A stretch of DNA of 9,841 bases from the NCBI GenBank assembly GCA_017390125.1, contig JAFPCT010000125.1, positions 1-9,841 on the forward strand, read 5' to 3'. This document shows positions 1-6,649 of this stretch, one piece after another; the stretch's first letter is position 1, and each line of letters begins with the position of its first letter. The DNA is from Treponema sp. GTDB lineage: Bacteria > Spirochaetota > Spirochaetia > Treponematales > Treponemataceae. A program made the translations under genes and the position numbers. The notes under the pieces are model-generated. The model made no database searches. It was not told where the DNA came from and was given only the letters and a program-made list of their open reading frames with translations.

Positions 1-1
1 C

Positions 2-628
2 ATAAAGGGCGAGCATTTCGGTTCAGAGATTTATGGTTCAGAGGGAGACTACATTGTTCTTGATCCGTTTATACTTTCACTGAACAAATACGGAATTACC
101 TGCCCAAAGCAGAGCGTAAAGCTGGGACCTGTCCGTTCAGAAAAATTCAAGGTAAAGGAACTGAAATCAGAACTTGCCCGCCTTTCAAAACTTATGGATT
201 TTTCAGGAATATCCCAGGCAGATCTGGTTTTTGACGGTGAAAAATGGTTTATTGTGGACATAAATCCACGGCTTTCAGGAGAAACCTCAACCTATGCAGC
301 AAGTCTGGACAGGCTCATCTTTGATTTGATCCTTTTTCCGGAAGACAAACCCTTGAAATATGTTATGAACATAAAATTTCCGATTTTGCCCAAGGAACGC
401 CTTGAAAAATTATATTCCCATGATTTTGTTATTTCCATACGCCAGATGGAAAACCGGGATGCAAAACAGAACCGGGAAGCCGGCTATTGTGAAATGCTGA
501 TAGGAAGATTCGACACCCTTGATGAGCTGATGGAAAAGCTAGAATTTCTGAAAAACAATTACAGCGACATCGTAGAGCCGATTTTCTACCGCAATGCCCT
601 TTCTATGGCTGAAAAAATCAGGGAATAA
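2..628 (+). CDS. ATP-grasp family ligase, C-terminal part (5' truncated by window edge)
   Basis: The reading frame is open from the left edge to the TAA at 626-628, giving 208 visible residues, so the true start lies outside the window. The visible part begins inside an ATP-grasp fold (KGEHFGSEIYG, then GDYIVLDPF). Its clearest signature is DINPRLSG, encoded at 257-280. This is the Asp-x-Asn-Pro-Arg segment that in carbamoyl-phosphate synthase-like ATP-grasp enzymes supplies Mg2+ and ATP contacts at the end of the domain. About 115 residues follow, including GYCEMLIGRFDTLDELMEKL, which looks like the small C-terminal domain of carboxylate-amine ligases. Such enzymes activate a carboxylate as an acyl-phosphate and join it to an amine or thiol; they are cytoplasmic. 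The substrate cannot be read from this fragment. The gene is convergent with the WYL remnant, 18 bp beyond its stop, and no clear terminator lies between them. Family assignment is firm; any specific name would be a guess. Confidence 0.8.
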   Translation: MKGEHFGSEIYGSEGDYIVLDPFILSLNKYGITCPKQSVKLGPVRSEKFKVKELKSELARLSKLMDFSGISQADLVFDGEKWFIVDINPRLSGETSTYAASLDRLIFDLILFPEDKPLKYVMNIKFPILPKERLEKLYSHDFVISIRQMENRDAKQNREAGYCEMLIGRFDTLDELMEKLEFLKNNYSDIVEPIFYRNALSMAEKIRE

Positions 629-646
629 AGCAGAAAGCGTTTGTTT

Positions 647-802
647 CTAGTTTTCTTTCAAGATTTCTTTTGCCGCATGCCTTACCATATCTTTTAATTC
701 CGGAGGATTCAAAACTTTGTCCCCGTCTGTAAAATACATGACCCAGGAAGCAGTCTGGCTCAGCTGATTAGTCTCAACCACCCCGTAAGGGGGCGAAGTC
801 AG
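647..802 (-). pseudogene. C-terminal remnant of a WYL-family transcriptional regulator
   Basis: Read on the minus strand to the TAG at 647-649, this stretch encodes about 51 residues. They contain SWVMYFTDGDKVLNPPELKD followed by an amphipathic helix ending KEILKEN. That is the pattern closing WYL-domain regulators (the WCX segment): a Trp-containing helix, a strand, Val-Leu-x-Pro-Pro-Glu-Leu, then a terminal helix of about 15 residues. The helix-turn-helix and WYL core, normally some 250 residues upstream, are absent. The homology begins within a few bases of the stop codon of the large amylase gene at 805. The frame can be followed back to an ATG at 868, but those first ~22 codons merely re-read the amylase 3' end in another frame and do not look like WYL sequence. 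There is no convincing ribosome binding site for that ATG. I infer a regulator truncated by recombination; expression as a peptide is unlikely. The family call rests on a short segment. Confidence 0.6.
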
Positions 803-804
803 AT

Positions 805-1080
805 TTATTCGAATGACGATGCAGTCATTGTGGTACCAGTCTTTGTTATATCGTTTGACTGATTCCATTTGTTATCCCAGCTAGGAGTTGTTGTACCAGA
901 TTTCATGCGTACAGCAATACAAGTCACAAAATCATATGAAGTCTTGAAAGTAAATGTACTGTTGCTGTATTCAGCAGGAACCCATTTACTTCCATCAGAA
1001 CCACCATACAAGTATGCATACATAACATCCGAGGCAGTACCCCAATAACTCGGGAAGCCTCCTGTAATTGTATATGTAGT
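805..1080 (-). other. C-terminal probable starch-binding module of the amylase lipoprotein
   Basis: Encodes residues ~1801-1891. It is short, beta-rich and aromatic: YTITGGFPSYWG, MYAYLYGG, a Trp in SKWVP, IAVRMKSG and PSWDNKWNQSNDI. The surface-type Trp/Tyr residues and the W-D-N-K-W-N-Q motif before a final strand recall CBM25/CBM26-like starch-binding modules. I cannot assign it to a numbered family by eye. Its position at the end of an amylase supports a role in binding alpha-glucan. Confidence 0.5.
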
Positions 1081-4000
1081 TTCGCTTGCATACGTATTGC
1101 TCACCACGCTGGATTCCTCGTATCCGTCAGCAGTTGCCTTTGCAAATACTGTAGTTCCTTCAGTTACGAGGAACGGAGCGCTGTATGTGCTGTAGCTTGT
1201 GCCGTTTGTTGAATACTTGATTGTTGCCCCAGATGTTCCACAGGTAATTGTACATTTTCCGTCTGCAAAACTGATTGAAGGAGACTTGCATTTTGAAGTT
1301 CCTCCGCATTTCCAGACCTTATAGTTTGTACCGGAAGCAACTTCTTCATAATCAGAACTTACACCAGAATATGTGCTAGAACCAATGCTTACAATGAACG
1401 AACCGTTCTGACCGTCTACGCGGGCTGCATAACAACCGGTTGAGCTTGAAAGGATTTCCTTTGAGCTGTCGTATTCAATTCCAAGTTCTTTTCTGAGTTC
1501 AATGAGAGCATCGATAAGATTTCTCAATGTTCCGGAACTTCCGTTTACTGTACCGGCGCTGTTTCCAGAAATGAACTGAGTTCCGCCGGCGCTCAAATTG
1601 CCACAACTTTCTGAATAGCTGAAGTAATGCTGCCATGCAACGCAAGGGTATCCCGGATGAGTAAGGATATAAGCGTATGCGGCCGGTACTGCAGAATCAG
1701 GAAGCTTCCAGTGTCCCTGAGTAGAACCTGTGTCGTGGTTGTCTACAAAGGTTACCGCGTAAGCAGGCTGGCTGTTTACCAGTGTACGGCTGTTTGCAAG
1801 ATTTCCATAATTGTTGGTTGCAGCATTAGAGCCACCTGTATATGAGCATCCCCAAATATCATTCATCATGCCCTTAAGTACAAAGTCAAATGCTCGGGTT
1901 CTATAACCGCCTTTTTCCGTTGCATCAATCCAGCCGTCAATCTTATTTGCCCAGCCGCTTGGATTAGAAGCACTGAAATATCCGCCACCGTCCTCTGTAC
2001 CCGGCCAGTATTCACCAACTGCAAATTCTGCACCGGAAGCGGCATTGTACATACCGACATACTGTCCGCCATATCCCTTTACAAAGTCATATCGCCAGCC
2101 GACGAATCCAGCCGGTTTGAGGTAATTGTTAAGGTACTGTTTAATGCCGTCCTGTACGTCTGTATTTGTGTGATCAAGGTCACGGGAAGCCGCATACTGT
2201 GCACCAGTGTCGGCAGCACCTCTCATATCTGTTCCAACAGTTGCCATCGGATCACTTGCACTAAATCCTTCGTCGTCAGAACAAATTGCCTTGTAATTAG
2301 AGCCTTTTACAACACCAAGAGACGGATTTGTAAAGTCACCCCAAGATGAATATCCGTCGCGATGATTTACAACAATATCCGCAATTGCCTTTGCAGGACT
2401 GATTGCCTGAATCATTGACTTAAGCTCATCAACTGTTCCATAGCAGTTGTTCAAATCAAACCATTCTGTAGGACCATAACCTTCCGAAGAAGATGTATTT
2501 GTCTTGCTCGGCGGCGGACACCATACATATTCAAAAGTTTTTCCAATCTGGGTAGCATTGTTCTGCATGATTGCATACCACTTGCCCCAGTAAGAACTCT
2601 GTCCACGTGGTGCTGAATCCCAGTTGAATCCCTGCAGCATTACCCCGCTCTTTGAGCTGACAACCTGGCTTCCTTTTGTAAAGGTCTTTGATGCAACTGA
2701 AGAATTCTTATATCCAGAAGCAATTGCGATTGCCTTTACAGTGGTTGTTTCTGTAAGGGGAATTGTTCCTGTATATTTTGTACTGCTGGCACTTGGAGCA
2801 GTTCCATCTGTAGTGTAATAGATGCTTGCACCGCTTGTGCCGCAGGTAATCGTAACGCTTGTACTGCTTTCAAACGGAGTGTTTCCGCTTATGCTTGGAG
2901 TTGCACATGTTGGGGTAACAGGAATTTCTGAAACCTGCTTGAATACGACAATCGAATATGAACCAACACCATATTCTGTTGCATCAGAGAATGAATATGC
3001 GTCTGCATCTGTCTCTTCCCAGTAGTTGCAGTTTGTCTCAGCCCAGCTGCCGGTATCGATTATGCGAACCCAGTTATAGCCGCTAGAACATGCGGGCACG
3101 GTAAATTTCGTCTGATAGCCGTTCATGTTCATCATAATGTAGTACGTGCTGTCTCCGGAAATCAGGATTGCCTTGGCAACACCCTCATCAGCCCATCCGC
3201 TCGTTCCGCTCGTTGAGTACCATGCAAACTTCGTACCCTTAAGCTGTCGGAGAGTTTCATTGTTTGCTCGCTCGTTCATTACGAATCTTGCAAAGTCAAA
3301 GTTTCCGTTTTTTCCTGTTGACTTAAATGTTCCGAACTTATCAACATAAGAACCATTTTCCTGAGGAATTGAACTGTTCCCACAGCTGACTTTGTGAGGA
3401 GAATCCGTTGGAATCATGTTGTAGTTGTTCCATGTTGCAACGCTGTCAAGATTATATGGATTGTTGTTTCCGTTCTGAGTTCGTCCGAATTCGTCCCCAT
3501 AAACAATCATCGGAATTCCGGCACTGAACATTTGGAATGCAAAGTAGTTTCTTGCACGCTGACGATTCGCCGCCGCATCCGTTCCTGTTCCAAGGGAGTT
3601 ATAATCACCGTTTCCGCCATCGCTTGAGCCGAAAGGCCATGACAATGTTGAGTTCAGAGCATTTCCAGCTCCACTATATGAACTTAAATCTGCAAGGGTA
3701 AATCCGTCGTGGGCAACGATAAAGTTGATGCTTGGCTCTGAATCAGAACTAAAGTGAGCATTATCGCCATAAAGTGCATCTGTATAAGAAATTGATGCCT
3801 GCTGAGTTGCATTTCCTACATAAGCACGGGCAGCATCGCGGTAATAGCCGTTCCATCCTGCCCAGCCAGCAGGGAAGTTTCCAATCTGATAGCTACCATC
3901 ACCACAGTCCCAGCTTTCTGCAATCATCTCTACATTTTTTGTTGTTCCAAGAGATGCAATATCAACAAGTGTCTGTGCAGAACTTGAGTAAACCCAGTTT

Positions 4001-6480
4001 CCGCTTCCGTTATTCACGCGGCCAAGAGTTGTTGCAAGGTCAAAACGGAATCCGTCGACACCCATCTCGTCAATCCAGTATGTGAGTGAATCAAGGATGA
4101 ACTTGCGCACTGTAGAATTGTCGCACTGCATGTTGTTTCCGCAGCCTGTCGTCTCCCAGTAGCTCCACTTTGTTCCGCTTACAAGAGAATAATATGTCTG
4201 GTTATCAATACCGCGCATGCTCACGACGGTACACTGCTTTCCTTCGTCATAACCGGATTGTCCGCTTGTGCCGTGCCAGCATCCGCCCTCTCCAGTATGG
4301 TTGTAAACAACATCAAGGTATACTTCCATTCCGGCATCGTGGAAAGCCTTTACCATCTCCTTGAATTCTTTTGTAGGACCACCGGCAGACTTGTCGCTTG
4401 AGTATCGGCGGTCTGGAGCAAAGTAGTCAAACGTCATGTAGCCCCAGAAATTTCCGCCTGGAGCATCATCTGGATTACCATCGTTGTCTGTTTCATGAAC
4501 AGGAAGAAGCTCAATTGTGTTGATTCCAAGCATCTTAAGGTAAGGAATCATGTATGTCGCACCTTTGTAAGTTCCCCTGTAGTCAGCAGGAATATCTTCC
4601 AATGTAACATAATCAGAAAGAAGGGTTGAAAGCTTTTCCGTTGAGCTGTGCTTTGTCAAACCACGAACATGAGCTTCATAAATTATTGCATCTTTCTGTG
4701 CAATCCCCGGTTTTGTTCCGTAGCCAGTTGAATCAGAAACAACATATCCTTTAGGAGAAATAGTTCCGGAGTCAAACTCTCGCCACTTCTTCGTACTTCC
4801 AGTTGGAGTCGTTTCACCGGTTGCAAGAATCTGGTAGTCGCCTTTTGTAAGCGCGTAGTCACTGTTCGTGGTTGCATACGCCGCGATGGCATCCGCATTG
4901 CTTGCATCATGAGTCATTTCCCGGGCATAAGGGTCGTAGACAACCTTATTCGGGTTGAAGCGGTTTCCTGCGTCATCGTAATCTCCCACGAATCCGGCGC
5001 TGCTTCCGCCTCGGGTCCATGAAGAATTGAAGGTCCAGTTCGGTCCCCAGCATCGGAAGGCGTAGATTGCTCCAGAAAGGTCGCCTGAAAGTTTTGCGCG
5101 CCATACGTTGTTGCTGTCTTTTACCATCCAGTAGTCGTAAAGAGCTTCCTCACCGTATGGGGCACCGTAGATTTCAAGAAGGATTTTTGTTGCATTTGCT
5201 GAATAAAGGGCGAAAGTTGTGGTGCTTCCGCTTACGTTTGCACCAAGGGACCATGTACCGCTTCCCCAGCTGCTTTCATCAACAGGACTGAACTTTCCGC
5301 TTGAAGGATGAGCATAACCGAGGCTCTGTTCTGTAAATTCCCACGATGATACGTCTGAATCAAACAAACCTTCGCATACGGCAAATGCCTTTACAGTAGT
5401 TCCAACATTTACCTCGAAACCGCCGGTATATTTTGTGCTGGCGGTTGTCGGATCAGTTCCATCTGTCGTGTAGTAGATAACAACGCCTTCAGGAGGCGTC
5501 TCGTCGTCATATGTTCTTGCAGAAAGATAAACAGTAGTCTTTCCCTTAATGAATTCAGAAATTTCTTTTCCGCTCGAATTTTCAAGCCGAGGAGAAGGTA
5601 CCTTGAAGTTGATTTCGCCAAGCTCGACAGTCTCACCTTCTGCGACTGTAATTGTCTTTGAGTAAACAACAGAAGTGCCGTTTGCAATGGCAAAAACTTT
5701 CCATGTTCCCGGTGCAACGTCCTCAATTGCGTTTGATCCGCCTGAAACAGATGTCAATTTTTTTGAAACCGGGTCACAAACCTGAACGGTTACTCCAGAA
5801 GCCGCAGCATTCGAAGTGAAAGTAATTTTTCCGGCTGAAAGAACGTATAAATCAGGTGAGCCAGAGGTAGCTCCGGTCTTGATGTCGTCTGCAATCGAAG
5901 CAGCATCAATAAGGCTTGCATGAACCCCGTCTTTTATCAGATTTTCAACTGTAGAAACGCTTAATTTTGAGACATCGTAACCAGATTTCAAAAGATTGTA
6001 GTATACGGCACCTGCAGCAGTTGTGCTCCAGGTTACGTCGACCTCATTGGAGCCGGCATTAATGTCCGTAACTTTATACAAAACGGCTCCGGCAACTTTA
6101 GTCTGAATGTTGTCAAGATTTACGACAGCCTCTATTTTTATAACCCTGTTGGCACCAACAGGAATCTTCTCAATAGTTACAGAGCCTTCTCCGCTTTTAT
6201 CATTTATAACGGCATCTTTGCTTATATCAGACATGCCGTAACCTGAAACGGTCACTGTAGCCCTGTTGATTTCGCCAATGTCAAGTGCACGGGAGGCAGA
6301 CTGAGTTATGGTCAAAGAACCATATTGCTCTGTTTCTGAACTGGAAGATCTGTTAGAAAGAGCATTATGAAGAATTAATAGGGTGAGATTGTCCGTCTTA
6401 TCGGAAATATTATTTTCACAAGAGGAAAACAACCACAAAGCAGAAACAGAAATCAATAAAAGTTTGAAAAACTTATTCAT
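805..6480 (-). CDS. Double-headed isoamylase / alpha-amylase lipoprotein (two GH13 domains)
   Basis: This 1891-residue exported enzyme should debranch and depolymerise starch or glycogen at the cell surface or in the periplasm. The ATG at 6480 follows AGGAGG by six bases and opens a lipoprotein signal (MNKFF, hydrophobic core, FSSC; lipidated Cys21). Residues ~22-290 are beta-rich with no domain I recognise. A chitobiase-like repeat follows at 295-383, then a CBM48-like N-domain (~388-520). The first GH13 domain (~598-1182) matches Pseudomonas isoamylase: YEAHVRGLT at 601, DVVYNH at 723-728, nucleophile D814 (DGFRFDL), acid/base E855 (IAESWD) and D925 (AHDGFT). After a second linker (1192-1268), the second GH13 domain (~1278-1728) is plant-type (GH13_6-like) alpha-amylase: LQGFNW, DIVVNHR ending at 1374, D1465 (WRYDF), E1490 (VGEYW) and D1583 (DNHDTG). 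All six catalytic residues are intact, so both heads should be active. A third linker (1731-1798) and a terminal module (~1801-1891) complete it. Amylopullulanases usually pair a pullulanase with an amylase; here the debranching head is isoamylase-type. No intrinsic terminator follows the stop. Confidence 0.93.
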   Translation of the reverse strand: MNKFFKLLLISVSALWLFSSCENNISDKTDNLTLLILHNALSNRSSSSETEQYGSLTITQSASRALDIGEINRATVTVSGYGMSDISKDAVINDKSGEGSVTIEKIPVGANRVIKIEAVVNLDNIQTKVAGAVLYKVTDINAGSNEVDVTWSTTAAGAVYYNLLKSGYDVSKLSVSTVENLIKDGVHASLIDAASIADDIKTGATSGSPDLYVLSAGKITFTSNAAASGVTVQVCDPVSKKLTSVSGGSNAIEDVAPGTWKVFAIANGTSVVYSKTITVAEGETVELGEINFKVPSPRLENSSGKEISEFIKGKTTVYLSARTYDDETPPEGVVIYYTTDGTDPTTASTKYTGGFEVNVGTTVKAFAVCEGLFDSDVSSWEFTEQSLGYAHPSSGKFSPVDESSWGSGTWSLGANVSGSTTTFALYSANATKILLEIYGAPYGEEALYDYWMVKDSNNVWRAKLSGDLSGAIYAFRCWGPNWTFNSSWTRGGSSAGFVGDYDDAGNRFNPNKVVYDPYAREMTHDASNADAIAAYATTNSDYALTKGDYQILATGETTPTGSTKKWREFDSGTISPKGYVVSDSTGYGTKPGIAQKDAIIYEAHVRGLTKHSSTEKLSTLLSDYVTLEDIPADYRGTYKGATYMIPYLKMLGINTIELLPVHETDNDGNPDDAPGGNFWGYMTFDYFAPDRRYSSDKSAGGPTKEFKEMVKAFHDAGMEVYLDVVYNHTGEGGCWHGTSGQSGYDEGKQCTVVSMRGIDNQTYYSLVSGTKWSYWETTGCGNNMQCDNSTVRKFILDSLTYWIDEMGVDGFRFDLATTLGRVNNGSGNWVYSSSAQTLVDIASLGTTKNVEMIAESWDCGDGSYQIGNFPAGWAGWNGYYRDAARAYVGNATQQASISYTDALYGDNAHFSSDSEPSINFIVAHDGFTLADLSSYSGAGNALNSTLSWPFGSSDGGNGDYNSLGTGTDAAANRQRARNYFAFQMFSAGIPMIVYGDEFGRTQNGNNNPYNLDSVATWNNYNMIPTDSPHKVSCGNSSIPQENGSYVDKFGTFKSTGKNGNFDFARFVMNERANNETLRQLKGTKFAWYSTSGTSGWADEGVAKAILISGDSTYYIMMNMNGYQTKFTVPACSSGYNWVRIIDTGSWAETNCNYWEETDADAYSFSDATEYGVGSYSIVVFKQVSEIPVTPTCATPSISGNTPFESSTSVTITCGTSGASIYYTTDGTAPSASSTKYTGTIPLTETTTVKAIAIASGYKNSSVASKTFTKGSQVVSSKSGVMLQGFNWDSAPRGQSSYWGKWYAIMQNNATQIGKTFEYVWCPPPSKTNTSSSEGYGPTEWFDLNNCYGTVDELKSMIQAISPAKAIADIVVNHRDGYSSWGDFTNPSLGVVKGSNYKAICSDDEGFSASDPMATVGTDMRGAADTGAQYAASRDLDHTNTDVQDGIKQYLNNYLKPAGFVGWRYDFVKGYGGQYVGMYNAASGAEFAVGEYWPGTEDGGGYFSASNPSGWANKIDGWIDATEKGGYRTRAFDFVLKGMMNDIWGCSYTGGSNAATNNYGNLANSRTLVNSQPAYAVTFVDNHDTGSTQGHWKLPDSAVPAAYAYILTHPGYPCVAWQHYFSYSESCGNLSAGGTQFISGNSAGTVNGSSGTLRNLIDALIELRKELGIEYDSSKEILSSSTGCYAARVDGQNGSFIVSIGSSTYSGVSSDYEEVASGTNYKVWKCGGTSKCKSPSISFADGKCTITCGTSGATIKYSTNGTSYSTYSAPFLVTEGTTVFAKATADGYEESSVVSNTYASETTYTITGGFPSYWGTASDVMYAYLYGGSDGSKWVPAEYSNSTFTFKTSYDFVTCIAVRMKSGTTTPSWDNKWNQSNDITKTGTTMTASSFE
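1087..1290 (-). repeat. Chitobiase-like linker repeat 3, after the alpha-amylase domain
   Basis: Encodes residues ~1731-1798: CKSPSIS, ITCGTSGATIKYSTNGT, then TTVFAKATADGY. It matches repeat 2 in its CxxPSIS opening and ITCGTSGA segment. It links the alpha-amylase domain to the C-terminal module. Confidence 0.75.
2677..2907 (-). repeat. Chitobiase-like linker repeat 2, between the two catalytic domains
   Basis: Encodes residues ~1192-1268 and joins the isoamylase head to the alpha-amylase head. It starts CATPSIS, continues ITCGTSGASIYYTTDGT and ends TTVKAIAIASGY. Two cysteines (1192 and the one in ITCGTSG) recur in repeat 3 and could form a disulfide. DNA around 2800-2825 closely resembles DNA around 5455-5480 in repeat 1, since both encode YYTTDGT. 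Confidence 0.8.
5332..5598 (-). repeat. Chitobiase-like (CHB_HEX_C type) linker repeat 1 in the amylase gene
   Basis: Encodes residues ~295-383, a beta-sandwich with the core YYTTDGTDP ... TKYTG ... TTVKAFAV. This pattern marks the chitobiase/beta-hexosaminidase C-terminal-like domain often found as a spacer in multidomain glycosidases. It sits between the N-terminal unassigned region and the CBM48-like domain. It lacks the Cys pair present in repeats 2 and 3 and is the most divergent in its first half. Confidence 0.75.
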
Positions 6481-6486
6481 GTTTCG

Positions 6487-6492
6487 CCTCCT
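6487..6492 (-). promoter_or_regulatory. Ribosome binding site of the amylase lipoprotein gene
   Basis: On the minus strand this is a perfect AGGAGG, six bases before the ATG at 6480. It fixes the start that yields the lipoprotein signal peptide. Confidence 0.85.
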
Positions 6493-6551
6493 GACGAATT
6501 AAATTATTTTAAATACTTGTCAACCTCTCTTCATGTGCATAAGTTGCATAC

Positions 6552-6574
6552 GAAAAATTGTAAATCAATTTTTC
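6552..6574. promoter_or_regulatory. Perfect 9-bp inverted repeat, candidate operator
   Basis: GAAAAATTG (6552-6560) and CAATTTTTC (6566-6574) are exact reverse complements around TAAAT. The repeat covers the -10 of the amylase promoter and part of its spacer, in a divergent intergenic region, which is the expected place for a repressor site. No T-run follows in a way that would suit a terminator. It is A+T-rich, so chance is more likely than for a mixed-base palindrome. The cognate regulator is unknown. Confidence 0.4.
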
Positions 6575-6584
6575 AATATGTCAA
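6557..6584 (-). promoter_or_regulatory. Sigma70-type promoter for the amylase lipoprotein gene
   Basis: Minus-strand TTGACA (6579-6584) and TACAAT (6557-6562) are separated by 16 bases. A run of eight A lies directly upstream of the -35 (6585-6592) and could act as an UP element. Transcription would start near 6550, leaving a leader of about 70 bases before the ATG. The -10 lies inside the inverted repeat at 6552-6574, so a bound repressor there would block the promoter. Confidence 0.6.
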
Positions 6585-6616
6585 TTTTTTTTGTAGAAAA
6601 AATCTCAATAAAAAAG

Positions 6617-6622
6617 TAGAAT
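6617..6622 (+). promoter_or_regulatory. Weak candidate -10 element for the PurF-like gene
   Basis: TAGAAT matches the -10 consensus at five of six bases and lies 27 bases before the ATG at 6650. The only upstream partner, TTGTAG at 6591-6596, is a poor -35 with a 20-base spacer. The promoter is therefore uncertain, though transcription of the gene must start in this 169-bp region or read in from elsewhere. Confidence 0.25.
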
Positions 6623-6638
6623 TACACATACTTTTTTT

Positions 6639-6643
6639 AAGGA
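6639..6643 (+). promoter_or_regulatory. Ribosome binding site of the PurF-like gene
   Basis: AAGGA lies six bases before the ATG at 6650. An in-frame TAA at 6638-6640 excludes any earlier start. The protein therefore cannot carry an N-terminal propeptide preceding a hidden catalytic Cys. Confidence 0.65.
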
Positions 6644-6649
6644 ATTATT

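Noticed and set aside
781..792. CCCCGTAAGGGG hairpin near the amylase 3' end
   Set aside because: It is only four base pairs with no T-run, and lies in sequence that codes for the WYL tail (PPYG). It is not a credible terminator.
803..868. ATG at 868 as a possible start for the WYL remnant
   Set aside because: The first ~22 codons only re-read the amylase 3' end in another frame, have no WYL similarity and lack a good ribosome binding site.
3774..4085. 103-codon plus-strand frame opposite the isoamylase domain
   Set aside because: It is antisense to the catalytic core; the His/Gln/Ser-rich composition is a complement artefact of the real frame.
5409..5726. 105-codon minus-strand frame inside the amylase gene
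   Set aside because: It is an out-of-frame reading of the linker-encoding region, with Leu/Arg/Gln-rich low-complexity sequence and no start signal.
6518..6523. Second minus-strand TTGACA in the amylase leader
   Set aside because: The best -10-like hexamer downstream (TTTAAT) would need a 14-base spacer, and the start would fall on the ribosome binding site.
6536..6550. Direct repeat TGCATA-AGT-TGCATA in the divergent intergenic region
   Set aside because: Two copies of a six-base A+T-rich word with a 9-base period are too short to call a regulator site without comparative data.
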